This document shows, piece by piece, positions 18,501-25,928 of a DNA stretch of 62,993 bases. The position numbers were made by a program, and so were the translations under genes. Under the pieces are notes generated by a model. The model had not been told where the DNA came from and did no database searches. It was given only the letters and a program-made list of their open reading frames with translations. The stretch is from Candidatus Latescibacterota bacterium. Lineage in GTDB: Bacteria > Krumholzibacteriota > Krumholzibacteriia > WVZY01. Location of the stretch: assembly GCA_011772205.1 (NCBI GenBank), contig WVZY01000017.1, positions 1-62,993 on the forward strand. The letters are read 5' to 3'. The stretch's first letter is position 1; each line of letters starts with the position of its first letter.

Positions 18501-19004
18501 ATTATATTCCTGCTTCTGTATTTCAATTTCGGGAGGATCACCGAAACGCTCATCGTGATGCTTTCGCTCCCTTTCGCGCTAGTGGGGGGCATCTGGTACA
18601 TGTATTTCCTCAATTATAATATGAGCGTGGCATCGGGTGTGGGCTTCATTGCCCTGGCGGGTCTCGCTGCAGAGACGGGGGTCGTGATGCTGCTCTTCTT
18701 GAACATTGCCTATAAAAATGAGCTGGCACGCGGCGGGGCTTTGACAAGAAAAAGGTTGTACGATGCAATCATCGAGGGCGCCGTGATGCGAGTCCGGCCA
18801 AAGCTCATGACGGTTATGACCACCATAATGGGGCTCATGCCGATCATGTGGATGACGGGCGCAGGCGCGCGACCGATGAAGCGAATGGCCGCCCCGATGA
18901 TCGGGGGCCTGGTGTCTTCGCTGCTCCTTACTTTAATTGTGATCCCGGCCGTTTATGCGATCGTTCAAGCGTGGAGGGGAAAGGTGAGGGAGAAGGATGC
19001 CTAG
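15474..19004 (+). CDS. CusA/CzcA-family heavy-metal RND efflux pump
   Basis: An inner-membrane proton-driven RND transporter of 1176 residues, longer than E. coli CusA (1047). Family motifs include DLSDTQVII near the N-terminus, AIAIGAMVDAAVVLVENAHK in TM4 (proton relay Asp), FGKIGRAETATDPAPL, TRIDMLSTGIKTPIGIKVFG and GFIALAGLAAETGVVML. Twelve hydrophobic segments fall in the usual two blocks. About 120 extra residues lie between MVETTVSLKERKDW (about 626) and NAWIMPIK (about 786), in the first part of the second periplasmic loop. A GTG start at 15492 (GGGGTGA upstream) is an alternative to the ATG at 15474. Metal range is probably Cu/Ag given the adaptor. Confidence 0.94.
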   Translation: MRGDSSVGEVTAKLISWCIDNKFLVIILTLFVILAGVLAMARTPLDAIPDLSDTQVIIYSQWMGRDPQTIEDQVTYPLTTAMLAVPMVKDVRGYSFFGFSLVYIIFEDGTDIYWARSRVLEYLDQVKGQIPEDAVTALGPDATGVGWVYQYTLEDKSGKYNLGDLRAIQDWYVRYQLTSVPGVAEVASIGGFVRQYQITVHPHLLQTYQVSLRTIIQSVKRSNNDVGGRLLEISETEYMVRGRGYIRSVEDIENVVLKVSRDGTPVRVKDIARVQIGPDIRRGIAEKDGEGEVVGGIVVMRFGDNALEVIKNVKEKIEEITPGLPTGVEIHTAYDRSALIKRSIRTLEHELIQQMIIVALVCILFLWHARSALVAAFSLPLGILISFIVMRYLGVNANIMSLGGIAIAIGAMVDAAVVLVENAHKHIERGGDVSGKARWDLIRNAAMEVGPALFFSLLIITVSFLPVFALKEQAGRLFKPLAYTKTFAMAASALIAITITPILMGFFIRGKIHPEHKLWISRALIRVYRPVIEWVLRRRVLVIIVSIIVLVLTYFPYAKLGSEFMPPLNEGDILYMPTSLPGISETEAKRVLQTQDKLFKTFPEVKVVFGKIGRAETATDPAPLTMVETTVSLKERKDWPKRWIEYGFIRGKAERVLKELQRDGLVVKDESLNVENAAGEIEGMARKTVQERIRLLLAGGASQDFVNRVSVNAVREAIAEVTEEYVLSGSLLTGVVTPERRTEFHEAIEEIVESKLRIGSVPMRKLSIEELMYDDMDKEFQFIGLTNAWIMPIKTRIDMLSTGIKTPIGIKVFGDDLRVLEKLAVEVEGVVKKVPGTLSAIAERVMGGNYIDFEIDRHAVARHGLTVGDVQDVIETAVGGMNITQTVEGRYRFPVNVRYPRELRDDPEKLGRVIIHTPRGEQIPINQLATIEIKNGPPGIKSENALLQAIVYVDLQKGQDVGGYVARAKKAVEKSVALPPGYYVSWSGQYEYMIEVNRRLRIVVPITLLIIFLLLYFNFGRITETLIVMLSLPFALVGGIWYMYFLNYNMSVASGVGFIALAGLAAETGVVMLLFLNIAYKNELARGGALTRKRLYDAIIEGAVMRVRPKLMTVMTTIMGLMPIMWMTGAGARPMKRMAAPMIGGLVSSLLLTLIVIPAVYAIVQAWRGKVREKDA

Positions 19005-19105
19005 CCGCGCCGGATGCGTGGGCAATGGTACTTGTACAAGCTTGGGACTTCGATTTATTAAAGAAACATCGGCCGGAAACTTCGGTCGTTGGCTTATAAG
19101 ATTGA

Positions 19106-19591
19106 GTGATTCACGGGAAGCAAACATTGAGTTCGAAAAAGAAGAAACTTCCCTGGCGGGAACGCTATAAACCAAGAGCACCGGTAAGGGTCCAGCTTCT
19201 CCTGGCGGCGCTCTTCTGGAGTATCTTTGGAGCGGTGTTGTTCTCGGTCGGCCTGCTCTGGGCGTACGGCTGGCAGGGCGCTGCCATTGCAGTCCCGGTC
19301 TGTATCGCAGCGGGCCTGCTCAAGTCCGTCGTCGTCCTGGACAGAACGGCCGCACGGTATGTGAATCGGATTGTCGAGCGGGGTGACAATCGGTGTGTGG
19401 GGAGTTTTTTTTCCTGGAAGAGCTGGATGCTGGTGGTCGTGATGGCGGGTCTTGGAAGAATCATTCGAACGAGCTACTTGGAAGCGTGGACGGTGGGGCT
19501 GCTCTATGCAGCGGTCGGCACGGCGCTTTTATTTTCGAGCCGGCTGATTTGGAAGGGAATGGGTGATTGGGCGGGGCGGGACAGCGCGTGA
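19106..19591 (+). CDS. Small integral membrane protein downstream of the efflux pump
   Basis: Up to 161 residues, with basic N-terminus (KKKKLPWRERYKPR) and about four hydrophobic segments (approximately 30-50, 56-74, 105-120, 128-145). The start is uncertain: GTG at 19106 opens the frame, but TTG at 19127 has GGGAAG six bases upstream and is the better-placed signal. No family recognised. It follows the CusCBA-type genes by about 100 bases on the same strand and may assist metal handling, but that is context only. Confidence 0.65.
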   Translation: MIHGKQTLSSKKKKLPWRERYKPRAPVRVQLLLAALFWSIFGAVLFSVGLLWAYGWQGAAIAVPVCIAAGLLKSVVVLDRTAARYVNRIVERGDNRCVGSFFSWKSWMLVVVMAGLGRIIRTSYLEAWTVGLLYAAVGTALLFSSRLIWKGMGDWAGRDSA

Positions 19592-19603
19592 TCTTTGCGT
19601 AGT

Positions 19604-19740
19604 CGGCTCCGCGGGGGTTCCTCACCACGCTCCCGCTCAGGTCGGCTTCCAGCCTTCGGCGGGCGATCCTCGCTCGCTCCGCGTAACGGTTCGTCACCCC
19701 CGCGGAGCCTTCCTGTTTGCTTCCGCGCAAGGGTTCATGA
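19604..19740 (+). repeat. Dispersed GC-rich repeat
   Basis: Same element as at 61-225, here more complete: GGTTCCTCACCACGCTCCCG, then GTCGGCTTCCAGCCTTCGGC, then CGCTCCGCGTAACGGTTCGT, then CACCCCCGCGGAGCCTTCC and a tail ending in AAGGGTTCATGATCCC. It separates the efflux genes from a decayed gene fragment. Confidence 0.75.
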
Positions 19741-19752
19741 TCCCCTCGCGTA

Positions 19753-19968
19753 TCAATCCTCCACCGCACGACACTTTATCAAAAGCACCGACTTACGAAT
19801 ATGCGTCCGGTAACCCGCCGTGAGATGATAAAAATAGATGCCGTTCACCAGCCGCTCTCCCCGCGTGTCCATCCCATCCCATTCCACCTCATACGCGCGC
19901 GTCACGACTTCGCTCCGCCGGGACCTTGTTGCAGTCGCCGTTCCACCGCAACAAGGAGTTTTTGGCAA
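19753..19968 (-). pseudogene. Remnant of a Por-type C-terminal sorting domain
   Basis: The last 43 or so residues match the end of FlgD-Ig/sorting domains: VEWDGMDTRGERLVNGIYFY followed by HLTAGYRTHIRKSVLLIK, with the usual W(D/N)G...NG.YFY.L pattern. The preceding residues in this frame (PCCGGTATATRSRRSE) do not belong to the domain and no signal peptide or NPFNP segment precedes it. It is therefore the tail of a lost or frameshifted secreted protein. Expression is unlikely. Confidence 0.75.
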
Positions 19969-20572
19969 GTTTTCAACTCACTGCCTTTACTCGTCACACT
20001 CGAACTCGTTGTCTTGGATCGCTCCTGATTGAACGCGAACCCATCCTCCAGCGGGGGGGCCTGTAAAGGCGCGAGAGAAAGCGGCTACTTCGCCTCACCG
20101 GTAGGCTCAAGAAGCCGGTTCCCTTCCAAAACATTTGTCATAAACGCCATGATTCGCATCGAACTCCCGCATCGAGGACATAGCAAGGTAGGGTTTGGTG
20201 ATATAATGAAAGCCTCGAAAAATTCGCAACTTTATGGTAAAATAGCGATTACATCACACTAGGGGGGAGGATCATGCCTGGTGACTTCGTTCGCGAGCCC
20301 ACAGGGAAGCCTGAGAGGCTTCTTGCATCCTGGAAGAGCGAACGGTTTTCCCCCTCGGCCTGTTCTTATAGCGATCCAAATGGTATTGCCTGGATCGTTT
20401 TCGTGCCCTTAACACCTTCTCGGGAGCCGATTGAGCTCACGAGCTCTCGAAATTTCCACACTCATCACTGCACGTGCGCTCCGATATCATTGCGATTTCC
20501 ACGCTCAACAGCTCATCGGCATATTCCTTCAAAATTGGAGCACGCAAATGCGGTCGAAAGTGAGGAGTGAAA

Positions 20573-23074
20573 ATGAAAACGATTTGTTACTCGATGGGTT
20601 GGCTTCTCATCGTTACTTTGCTCGTATCGCCATTATCTGCCCGCGATAATCCACGAAAATCGGTGCGAAAAAATTTCCAGACGCGTGTGATGTCTGGAAG
20701 CCGGTTGAACCTCGACCATTTCCAACCAGGGGAAACACGGCTGCTTACCGCACAGCCGGACACTTTTTTTCTCGGCTCGTGGACGTTCGAGCCCATTCCG
20801 TCTTGTGATCCCCAAGGATGGATCGGTGTAGATCGCACCGTGCAGGATGGCTGCTATTTTCATATTGACGACTTCTTCGGATTGGGCGGGGGCGATTTCG
20901 GACGGCTCGAGCCACTGCAGGGAGATCAATCTCTTTGGTGCGGTGCCCGTCCGGATACGGTGGCGTCGCCGTTGTGCAACTATGCAGTGCTTCCGGGCTA
21001 TGGAGACGATTGGGATCAGAGCTGGTGCTTCGATTGTATCGAGGTGCCGGATACGGAGGCGGTATCCATCGATTATCTCATCGCCTGGGATACGGAGATG
21101 GATTACGATTTCGTCTTTGTGGAATACGCAACAAAGAGCACATGTGATTCGCTGCAAGGTATTGATGACATCTATTTTGATGATTGGGTTGAACTCACCG
21201 CGCTCGATGGTATTGGGGTTGAGCAATTCCGGTCGGATACCATTCCTTCCGGCCATCGCGGTGCACTAAAAATCCGCTTTCGCTTTGTATCCAACGGGAC
21301 CGCGTCGGATGAGGATGGTGTGTGGGATACCGACGGGGCGGTCATACTGGACAGCACGACGGTAAGGAGCGCATCCGCCGTTTACGACTTCGAGGATTTT
21401 GAGGACGAATCCGCCGGTGACCTTGCTACAACCGATGGTGATTGGGAATGTGCTGAACGCCCCGGTTTTGGCGATTATGCCGGTCTCTATTACGGCATGA
21501 CAGTAGTGCAGGAGGATCATTGCGAGGTCAATCTATCGTGTATTTGGGCGTTCATTAATGGGTCCACGGATCGATATACGTGCGGTGGACATCCTTATAT
21601 GATTTCCGTTCCGTATGGATACGAACCCGATCGTTACTTGATAAACGAGATCTGGTCGCCGCTAATCGAATGGACGGGCAGCGGCTCTGAGGTGGAGCTG
21701 CAGTTCGATGTATATCGGGATCTGCGATTTGATGGTCTTGTGTTTTATGTGTGGCATGTCCGTACGTTTGTGAATGAGTGTCCAGGCCCGTGGCTGGACC
21801 GGGGATACGTATATTACGGCTTTGAAAAAGCATGGATGACCATCACGGAGCCAGTGAGCGATCTCATCGATCCGAACGCTTCTCAAATACAAGTTGCGCT
21901 GGGTGCCTGGGATATGTGCGAGTATTGGTGCGGTATATACGGTTCCAGTGGTTGTCACAGCGATGCACCGCTATTTGACAATGTGAAAGTGTACCGCATC
22001 GACAATCATGGACCTTCTTGGTATGTGGAACCTATCCATCTATTTCAGGACAATTTTGCATCCGACGGAACACTGACCGGTACCGTACGTGCCGATATGG
22101 CAGCCGACATTCTTCCAATTGACAATCCCGCAATTCGCCCAGGTGATTCGGTCGTCGTGAGCGTAAACGATCTGGAAAACAACATCGGTACTTGCCCTTA
22201 TACCGGCGGACCGGCCGTTTATCTGTATGCCGCAGTATGGCCGAAATACCAGGGCACAAAAGCAGCAAGCGCTCTTTCGCAGGATCACTCACGCTGGCCG
22301 CTGGTAGACTCTGTTAATGCCGGCGGCAACACGTGGTACGGCTTCCGGATGGATACTGTGTTCACGGGCAGCGAGGGATCCCGTACCACACCTGTGCCGC
22401 ACCGGTTTTGCGTGGACCTGAACGACAATCTGTTCACGCCCGGTGATACCGTTTTCTTTTTCTTCAAAGCGGTGAGCGGGCCGCCTGCGAACAATATTAC
22501 CTACTGGAGCGAGTTCACCGGTACGAAGAACAATATGTCAGAAGTCATCGAGGATCCGATGGAGTTTACGTGCCTGCCTGCGGGATGGTGGGGTCTGTCC
22601 GATAAGCTCTATGTGGACAACTACGATGGTTTGGGTGCCGAAGCGTTTTTTCAATGGACTTTCGGGTATACTTGCCTGGGTTGTTATGGCGAAATTGATC
22701 GCTATGATGTCCGGGGGCCCGCTTCACTGGCGGGTAACAGCCTCGCGAGCCGTGTGGTGGATGTATCACAGCAAATGATTCCGCGCTATCGGACCATCAT
22801 ATGGAACAGCGGAGATCTCCAGAAAGGCACCGTTGGTGAAGGAGAACTCTACCGGCGCAAGGAAGACGACTATAGCGTTCTCTATATGTTTCTCGATCAG
22901 CATACCGAAAACAACGCGGGCATTTATTTCTCGGGGGATAACATCGCACAAGAGCTCGATGGTATGACCACCATGAGTTCACAAAATTTCAAGAACGACT
23001 TCATGCCTCATGAACTCATCACGGGTGATCATACCGATCTTCACCGGATCCTCCTCCCCGCTTGGGATCGGTGA
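20573..23074 (+). CDS. Large secreted protein, N-terminal part of a frameshifted gene
   Basis: An 833-residue exported protein starting MKTICYSMGWLLIVTLLVSP at an ATG five bases after GAGGAG; signal peptide to about residue 25. The mature part is acidic, rich in Asp, Trp, Tyr and Cys, with repeated immunoglobulin/jelly-roll-like blocks (for example QLQFDVYRDLRFDG-like and AVILDSTTVRS), typical of extracellular proteins from FCB bacteria. No catalytic domain was recognised. The frame ends abruptly at 23074 (DLHRILLPAWDR), while the natural continuation, including the sorting domain, is in another frame starting within the overlap at 23010. The two parts almost certainly were one gene of about 1050 codons. 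Frameshift mutation or sequencing error cannot be told apart here. Confidence 0.82.
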   Translation: MKTICYSMGWLLIVTLLVSPLSARDNPRKSVRKNFQTRVMSGSRLNLDHFQPGETRLLTAQPDTFFLGSWTFEPIPSCDPQGWIGVDRTVQDGCYFHIDDFFGLGGGDFGRLEPLQGDQSLWCGARPDTVASPLCNYAVLPGYGDDWDQSWCFDCIEVPDTEAVSIDYLIAWDTEMDYDFVFVEYATKSTCDSLQGIDDIYFDDWVELTALDGIGVEQFRSDTIPSGHRGALKIRFRFVSNGTASDEDGVWDTDGAVILDSTTVRSASAVYDFEDFEDESAGDLATTDGDWECAERPGFGDYAGLYYGMTVVQEDHCEVNLSCIWAFINGSTDRYTCGGHPYMISVPYGYEPDRYLINEIWSPLIEWTGSGSEVELQFDVYRDLRFDGLVFYVWHVRTFVNECPGPWLDRGYVYYGFEKAWMTITEPVSDLIDPNASQIQVALGAWDMCEYWCGIYGSSGCHSDAPLFDNVKVYRIDNHGPSWYVEPIHLFQDNFASDGTLTGTVRADMAADILPIDNPAIRPGDSVVVSVNDLENNIGTCPYTGGPAVYLYAAVWPKYQGTKAASALSQDHSRWPLVDSVNAGGNTWYGFRMDTVFTGSEGSRTTPVPHRFCVDLNDNLFTPGDTVFFFFKAVSGPPANNITYWSEFTGTKNNMSEVIEDPMEFTCLPAGWWGLSDKLYVDNYDGLGAEAFFQWTFGYTCLGCYGEIDRYDVRGPASLAGNSLASRVVDVSQQMIPRYRTIIWNSGDLQKGTVGEGELYRRKEDDYSVLYMFLDQHTENNAGIYFSGDNIAQELDGMTTMSSQNFKNDFMPHELITGDHTDLHRILLPAWDR

Positions 23075-23735
23075 GGGAGCTGGAACAGGAATGCCGCCGT
23101 CTGTTGGGGTTTTCGACAACGGCCCTCCTTTTGGAACGGATACGCTGGTGGTATTCGGCGGGTGCCCGATCATCAATGATTTCGACGTCATTGCGCCGGC
23201 GGGAAGCGCGACTCTCGAGATGTGCTATGATCCGAGGAATGAGGACGACGACTCGAATCCCGCCATCATCGTCTTCGATACGACGAACACATTTGACAAC
23301 CGGGTGGCTGTCGTGCTGTCCGGCTTTAGCTTCCATAATGTTAGATGCGATCGCCAATGGCAGTGGGATCGAGAGGTGCATTTAGCGAATATCATGTGGT
23401 ACTTGGGCGTATGGACCCATTTAGGAGGGGCGGGAGACGATCCTTCTCTGAATTGGACCAATCACCTAGCACAGAATTTCCCCAATCCCTTCAATCCGGT
23501 AACGACGATCCGTTACTCGATTCAGGAGCGCGATCACGTTTCGTTGAAAATCTATAACGTTGCCGGTCAGCTCGTGAAAACGCTGGTAAACGAAACCAAG
23601 CGCCCCGGCATCATTCATGAAGTGCGTTGGGACGGCCGGAGCGATTCGGGCGATCCGGCCGCGAGCGGTGTGTATTTCTATAAACTCGTTACGAAGAGCT
23701 ACGCCAAGACGAAAAAAATGGTTCTTCTGAAATGA
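23010..23735 (+). CDS. C-terminal part of the frameshifted secreted protein, with sorting domain
   Basis: From about 23055 this frame continues the preceding protein (SSPLGIGEGAGTGMPP ...), through a CYDPRNEDDDSNPAIIVFD segment to a typical C-terminal FlgD-Ig/Por sorting domain: NFPNPFNPVTTIRYSI, VSLKIYNVAGQLVKTLV, HEVRWDGRSDSG, SGVYFYKLVTKSY, ending KKMVLLK. No ribosome-binding site supports separate translation. The domain directs secretion or cell-surface attachment in FCB bacteria. A close relative of this tail occurs at 59240-59617 on the other strand. Confidence 0.8.
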   Translation: MNSSRVIIPIFTGSSSPLGIGEGAGTGMPPSVGVFDNGPPFGTDTLVVFGGCPIINDFDVIAPAGSATLEMCYDPRNEDDDSNPAIIVFDTTNTFDNRVAVVLSGFSFHNVRCDRQWQWDREVHLANIMWYLGVWTHLGGAGDDPSLNWTNHLAQNFPNPFNPVTTIRYSIQERDHVSLKIYNVAGQLVKTLVNETKRPGIIHEVRWDGRSDSGDPAASGVYFYKLVTKSYAKTKKMVLLK

Positions 23736-24267
23736 GCCGCGGCTCTTTTGAGGATTAAGGGTATAAGAGGCTCGGTTGTTGAGTTGATGGAGACCCGACA
23801 ACGTGACGTTGAACTCAAGAGATACTTAGGATGCCTTGTCCAATCCAGCCCCGGCTGCGGGGGGCCTCTTCCCGGATTCATGCACACGAATTCACTGCGA
23901 TCGCGAAGCAGAGGGACGAGATTTATGGTCCTTCTCTTCGCTTTTAAGCCCATTTATTGATATCCCTGTGCCATTCATGCAATTGCAGGGGTCGTTGAAA
24001 CTCCTTCTTTCGGGAACTCTTACGCGTGACTTCGTGTATGATTCTGGTATAATCACATTCCATAGGGGCATCGATCGTTTGCAGCTTCCGCGATCTGCGT
24101 GAGTGTTTCTTGGGACACTTCCCGGTCGAGGAGCTATTTGAATTGGGTTTGGGTTGGGATGAGAATGCCGCCGAGCTTGGGCTGCGATCATCTGCTTATC
24201 TAAATAAACCCTTATAAATTAAAAGGTTAACTTGCTGCGGCAATGTTGAAACAGGAAAGGAGCTTGC
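23736..24267. other. Intergenic region before the ABC/Gld-like cluster
   Basis: About 530 bases with no supported gene. A possible promoter lies at 24026-24053: GTGACT, 16 bases, TATAAT. This would give a leader of about 200 bases before the ABC ATPase gene. The last 70 bases are AT-rich. Confidence 0.5.
24026..24053 (+). promoter_or_regulatory. Possible promoter of the ABC/Gld-like operon
   Basis: GTGACT (24026-24031, 4/6 to TTGACA), 16-base spacer, perfect TATAAT (24048-24053). The -10 is strong and the -35 weak. A leader of about 200 bases would precede the first gene at 24268. Confidence 0.4.
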
Positions 24268-25203
24268 ATGATCGAGATTTCAGACCTGACCAGATACTAC
24301 GGCGATCTTCGTGCCCTCGATCATATCAGTCTGTCCATCAAGAGGGGGGAGATCCTGGGGCTTCTCGGGCCGAATGGAGCCGGCAAGACGACCTTATTGA
24401 GGATCCTGACGGGCTATCTGGCGCCGACGAGCGGCGCCGTAACCGCAATGGGCTTCTCGATCGATGAAAAACCGCTGGAAATCAAGAAATTCATCGGTTA
24501 CTTGCCCGAGGAAGCGCCTCTTTACAAGGATATGCTGGTATATGATTACTTGAATTATGTTGCGGCAGTCCGGGGGATCACGCGCGAGAGAAAGACCCGG
24601 CGCATTCGCGAGCTCACCGACATTTGCGGCTTGTCCGAGATTATGCACCGCTCGATTCATGAACTCTCCAAAGGGTACAAACAGCGAGTTGGACTGGCCC
24701 ACGCGATGATGAGCGATCCAGAGATCCTCATACTCGACGAGCCAACATCGGGACTCGATCCGAATCAGATCGTCGAAATCCGCGACATCATCAAAGTGAT
24801 TGGCAAGGAAAAGACTGTTATTCTCTCGACTCATATTCTGAGCGAAGTCGAGGCGACCTGTGATCGGGTCGTTATCATCAACAAGGGCCGGATCGTCGCA
24901 GATGGCAGCACCGCCGAGCTCAAACAATCTTCCGAGTTGGAGTATGCATTGAACATCACTTTGAAGGGCGCGGAAGGGCAGGATGTGAAAACTTTGCTGT
25001 CGCCTGTCGAAGGAATCAAGGAAGTGAGGGAACTCGGTGCGACCAACGGCGAACTCGCTTTCCGACTGGTTTGCGATACGGCGAAGGACATCCGTGACGA
25101 GGTATACGGGAAAATCAAGCAGAGAGATTGGATTCTTCTCGAGTTCACACAGGAGTACAAGAGCTTAGAGAAGATATTCAGAGAGTTGACAAAGGAGAGT
25201 TGA
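24268..25203 (+). CDS. ABC transporter ATPase (GldA-like)
   Basis: A 311-residue ABC ATPase: Walker A LLGPNGAGKTTLL, Q-loop region GYLPEEAPLYKDM, signature LSKGYKQRVGLA, Walker B ILILDEPTSGLD, switch His in LSTHIL. About 80 C-terminal residues beyond the nucleotide-binding domain form an accessory domain usual in this exporter class. AGGAAAGGAG precedes the ATG. It heads a four-gene operon with an ABC-2 permease, a GldG-like protein and a DUF4340 protein, a set found in many phyla. In Bacteroidetes GldA/F/G assist gliding; here the substrate is unknown. Confidence 0.92.
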   Translation: MIEISDLTRYYGDLRALDHISLSIKRGEILGLLGPNGAGKTTLLRILTGYLAPTSGAVTAMGFSIDEKPLEIKKFIGYLPEEAPLYKDMLVYDYLNYVAAVRGITRERKTRRIRELTDICGLSEIMHRSIHELSKGYKQRVGLAHAMMSDPEILILDEPTSGLDPNQIVEIRDIIKVIGKEKTVILSTHILSEVEATCDRVVIINKGRIVADGSTAELKQSSELEYALNITLKGAEGQDVKTLLSPVEGIKEVRELGATNGELAFRLVCDTAKDIRDEVYGKIKQRDWILLEFTQEYKSLEKIFRELTKES

Positions 25204-25205
25204 CA

Positions 25206-25919
25206 ATGTTTATGGCCGGTAACGTGATAAACATTTTCAAGAAAGAGCTCAGGACGTACTTCACAACGCCGATCGCCTACATCGTCATTGCAATTTTCCT
25301 CGTCTTAACGGGTTGGTTCTTCTTCTCGACGTTTTTTCTCTTCGGCCAAACGGAGCTGAGGTCTTTCTTTACACTTCTGCCCATCATCTTTTCATTTGTA
25401 ATTCCTGCCGTTACGATGAGGCTCTTTTCGGAGGAATTCAACATCGGTTCTTACGAGATCCTGGTGACCCTGCCGGTAAGCCTCAATGAAATCGTTCTCG
25501 GCAAATTTCTTGCCGGAACGGTGTTCGTGGCGATGATGTTGGTTCCTACGCTGAGTTATGCCATCTGTGTTGGCTTTCTCGGTCAACTCGACTGGGGCCC
25601 GGTTGTTGGAGGCTACTTGGGTGCATTGCTCCTCGGAGCAGCCTTCACCGCGGTGGGTCTTTTCGCATCATCATTGACGAAAAACCAGATCATCGCATTC
25701 ATCATTGGCATGATCGTCTGCTTTACCCTGACGATGGTCGACAAGGTCCTTTTCTTTCTGCCCGAAAGCATGCTCGGATTCTTTCAATTTCTCGGGGCGG
25801 ATTATCACTTCCAGAATACAGCGAAAGGCATTCTGGACTCACGGGATATCATCTATTTCCTGAGCGCTACTTTTATCGCTCTGTATATGGCCAGTTTGAG
25901 AATTCAAGAGAAGCAGTAG
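25206..25919 (+). CDS. ABC-2 type permease (GldF-like)
   Basis: A 237-residue membrane protein with six hydrophobic helices (for example TPIAYIVIAIFLVLTGWFFF, FIIGMIVCFTLTMV) and the ABC-2 motif RLFSEEFNIGSYEILVTLPV. The ATG at 25206 lies two bases after the stop of the ATPase gene, so the two are coupled, and an upstream extension in frame overlaps the ATPase gene and is not family-like. It forms the transmembrane part of the transporter with the preceding ATPase. Confidence 0.92.
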   Translation: MFMAGNVINIFKKELRTYFTTPIAYIVIAIFLVLTGWFFFSTFFLFGQTELRSFFTLLPIIFSFVIPAVTMRLFSEEFNIGSYEILVTLPVSLNEIVLGKFLAGTVFVAMMLVPTLSYAICVGFLGQLDWGPVVGGYLGALLLGAAFTAVGLFASSLTKNQIIAFIIGMIVCFTLTMVDKVLFFLPESMLGFFQFLGADYHFQNTAKGILDSRDIIYFLSATFIALYMASLRIQEKQ

Positions 25920-25928
25920 GGGTGCAAA

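Larger units (their letters stand above)
19592..20572. other. Long intergenic region with repeat, decayed gene fragment and possible promoter
   Basis: Contains the dispersed repeat at 19604-19740 and a decayed sorting-domain fragment on the minus strand (19753-19968). The rest, 19969-20572, holds no convincing gene. TATAAT at 20202-20207 is a perfect -10 hexamer but no matching -35 lies 16-18 bases upstream. A frame at 20274-20570 has a good ribosome-binding site but an unlikely protein. Confidence 0.55.

Noticed and set aside
20274-20570. Small gene with good ribosome-binding site (GGGGGGAGG)
   Set aside because: The encoded protein is low in hydrophobic core, rich in Ser/Pro/His and resembles no family. 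Its frame ends at the start of the next gene, so a leader peptide remains a faint possibility.
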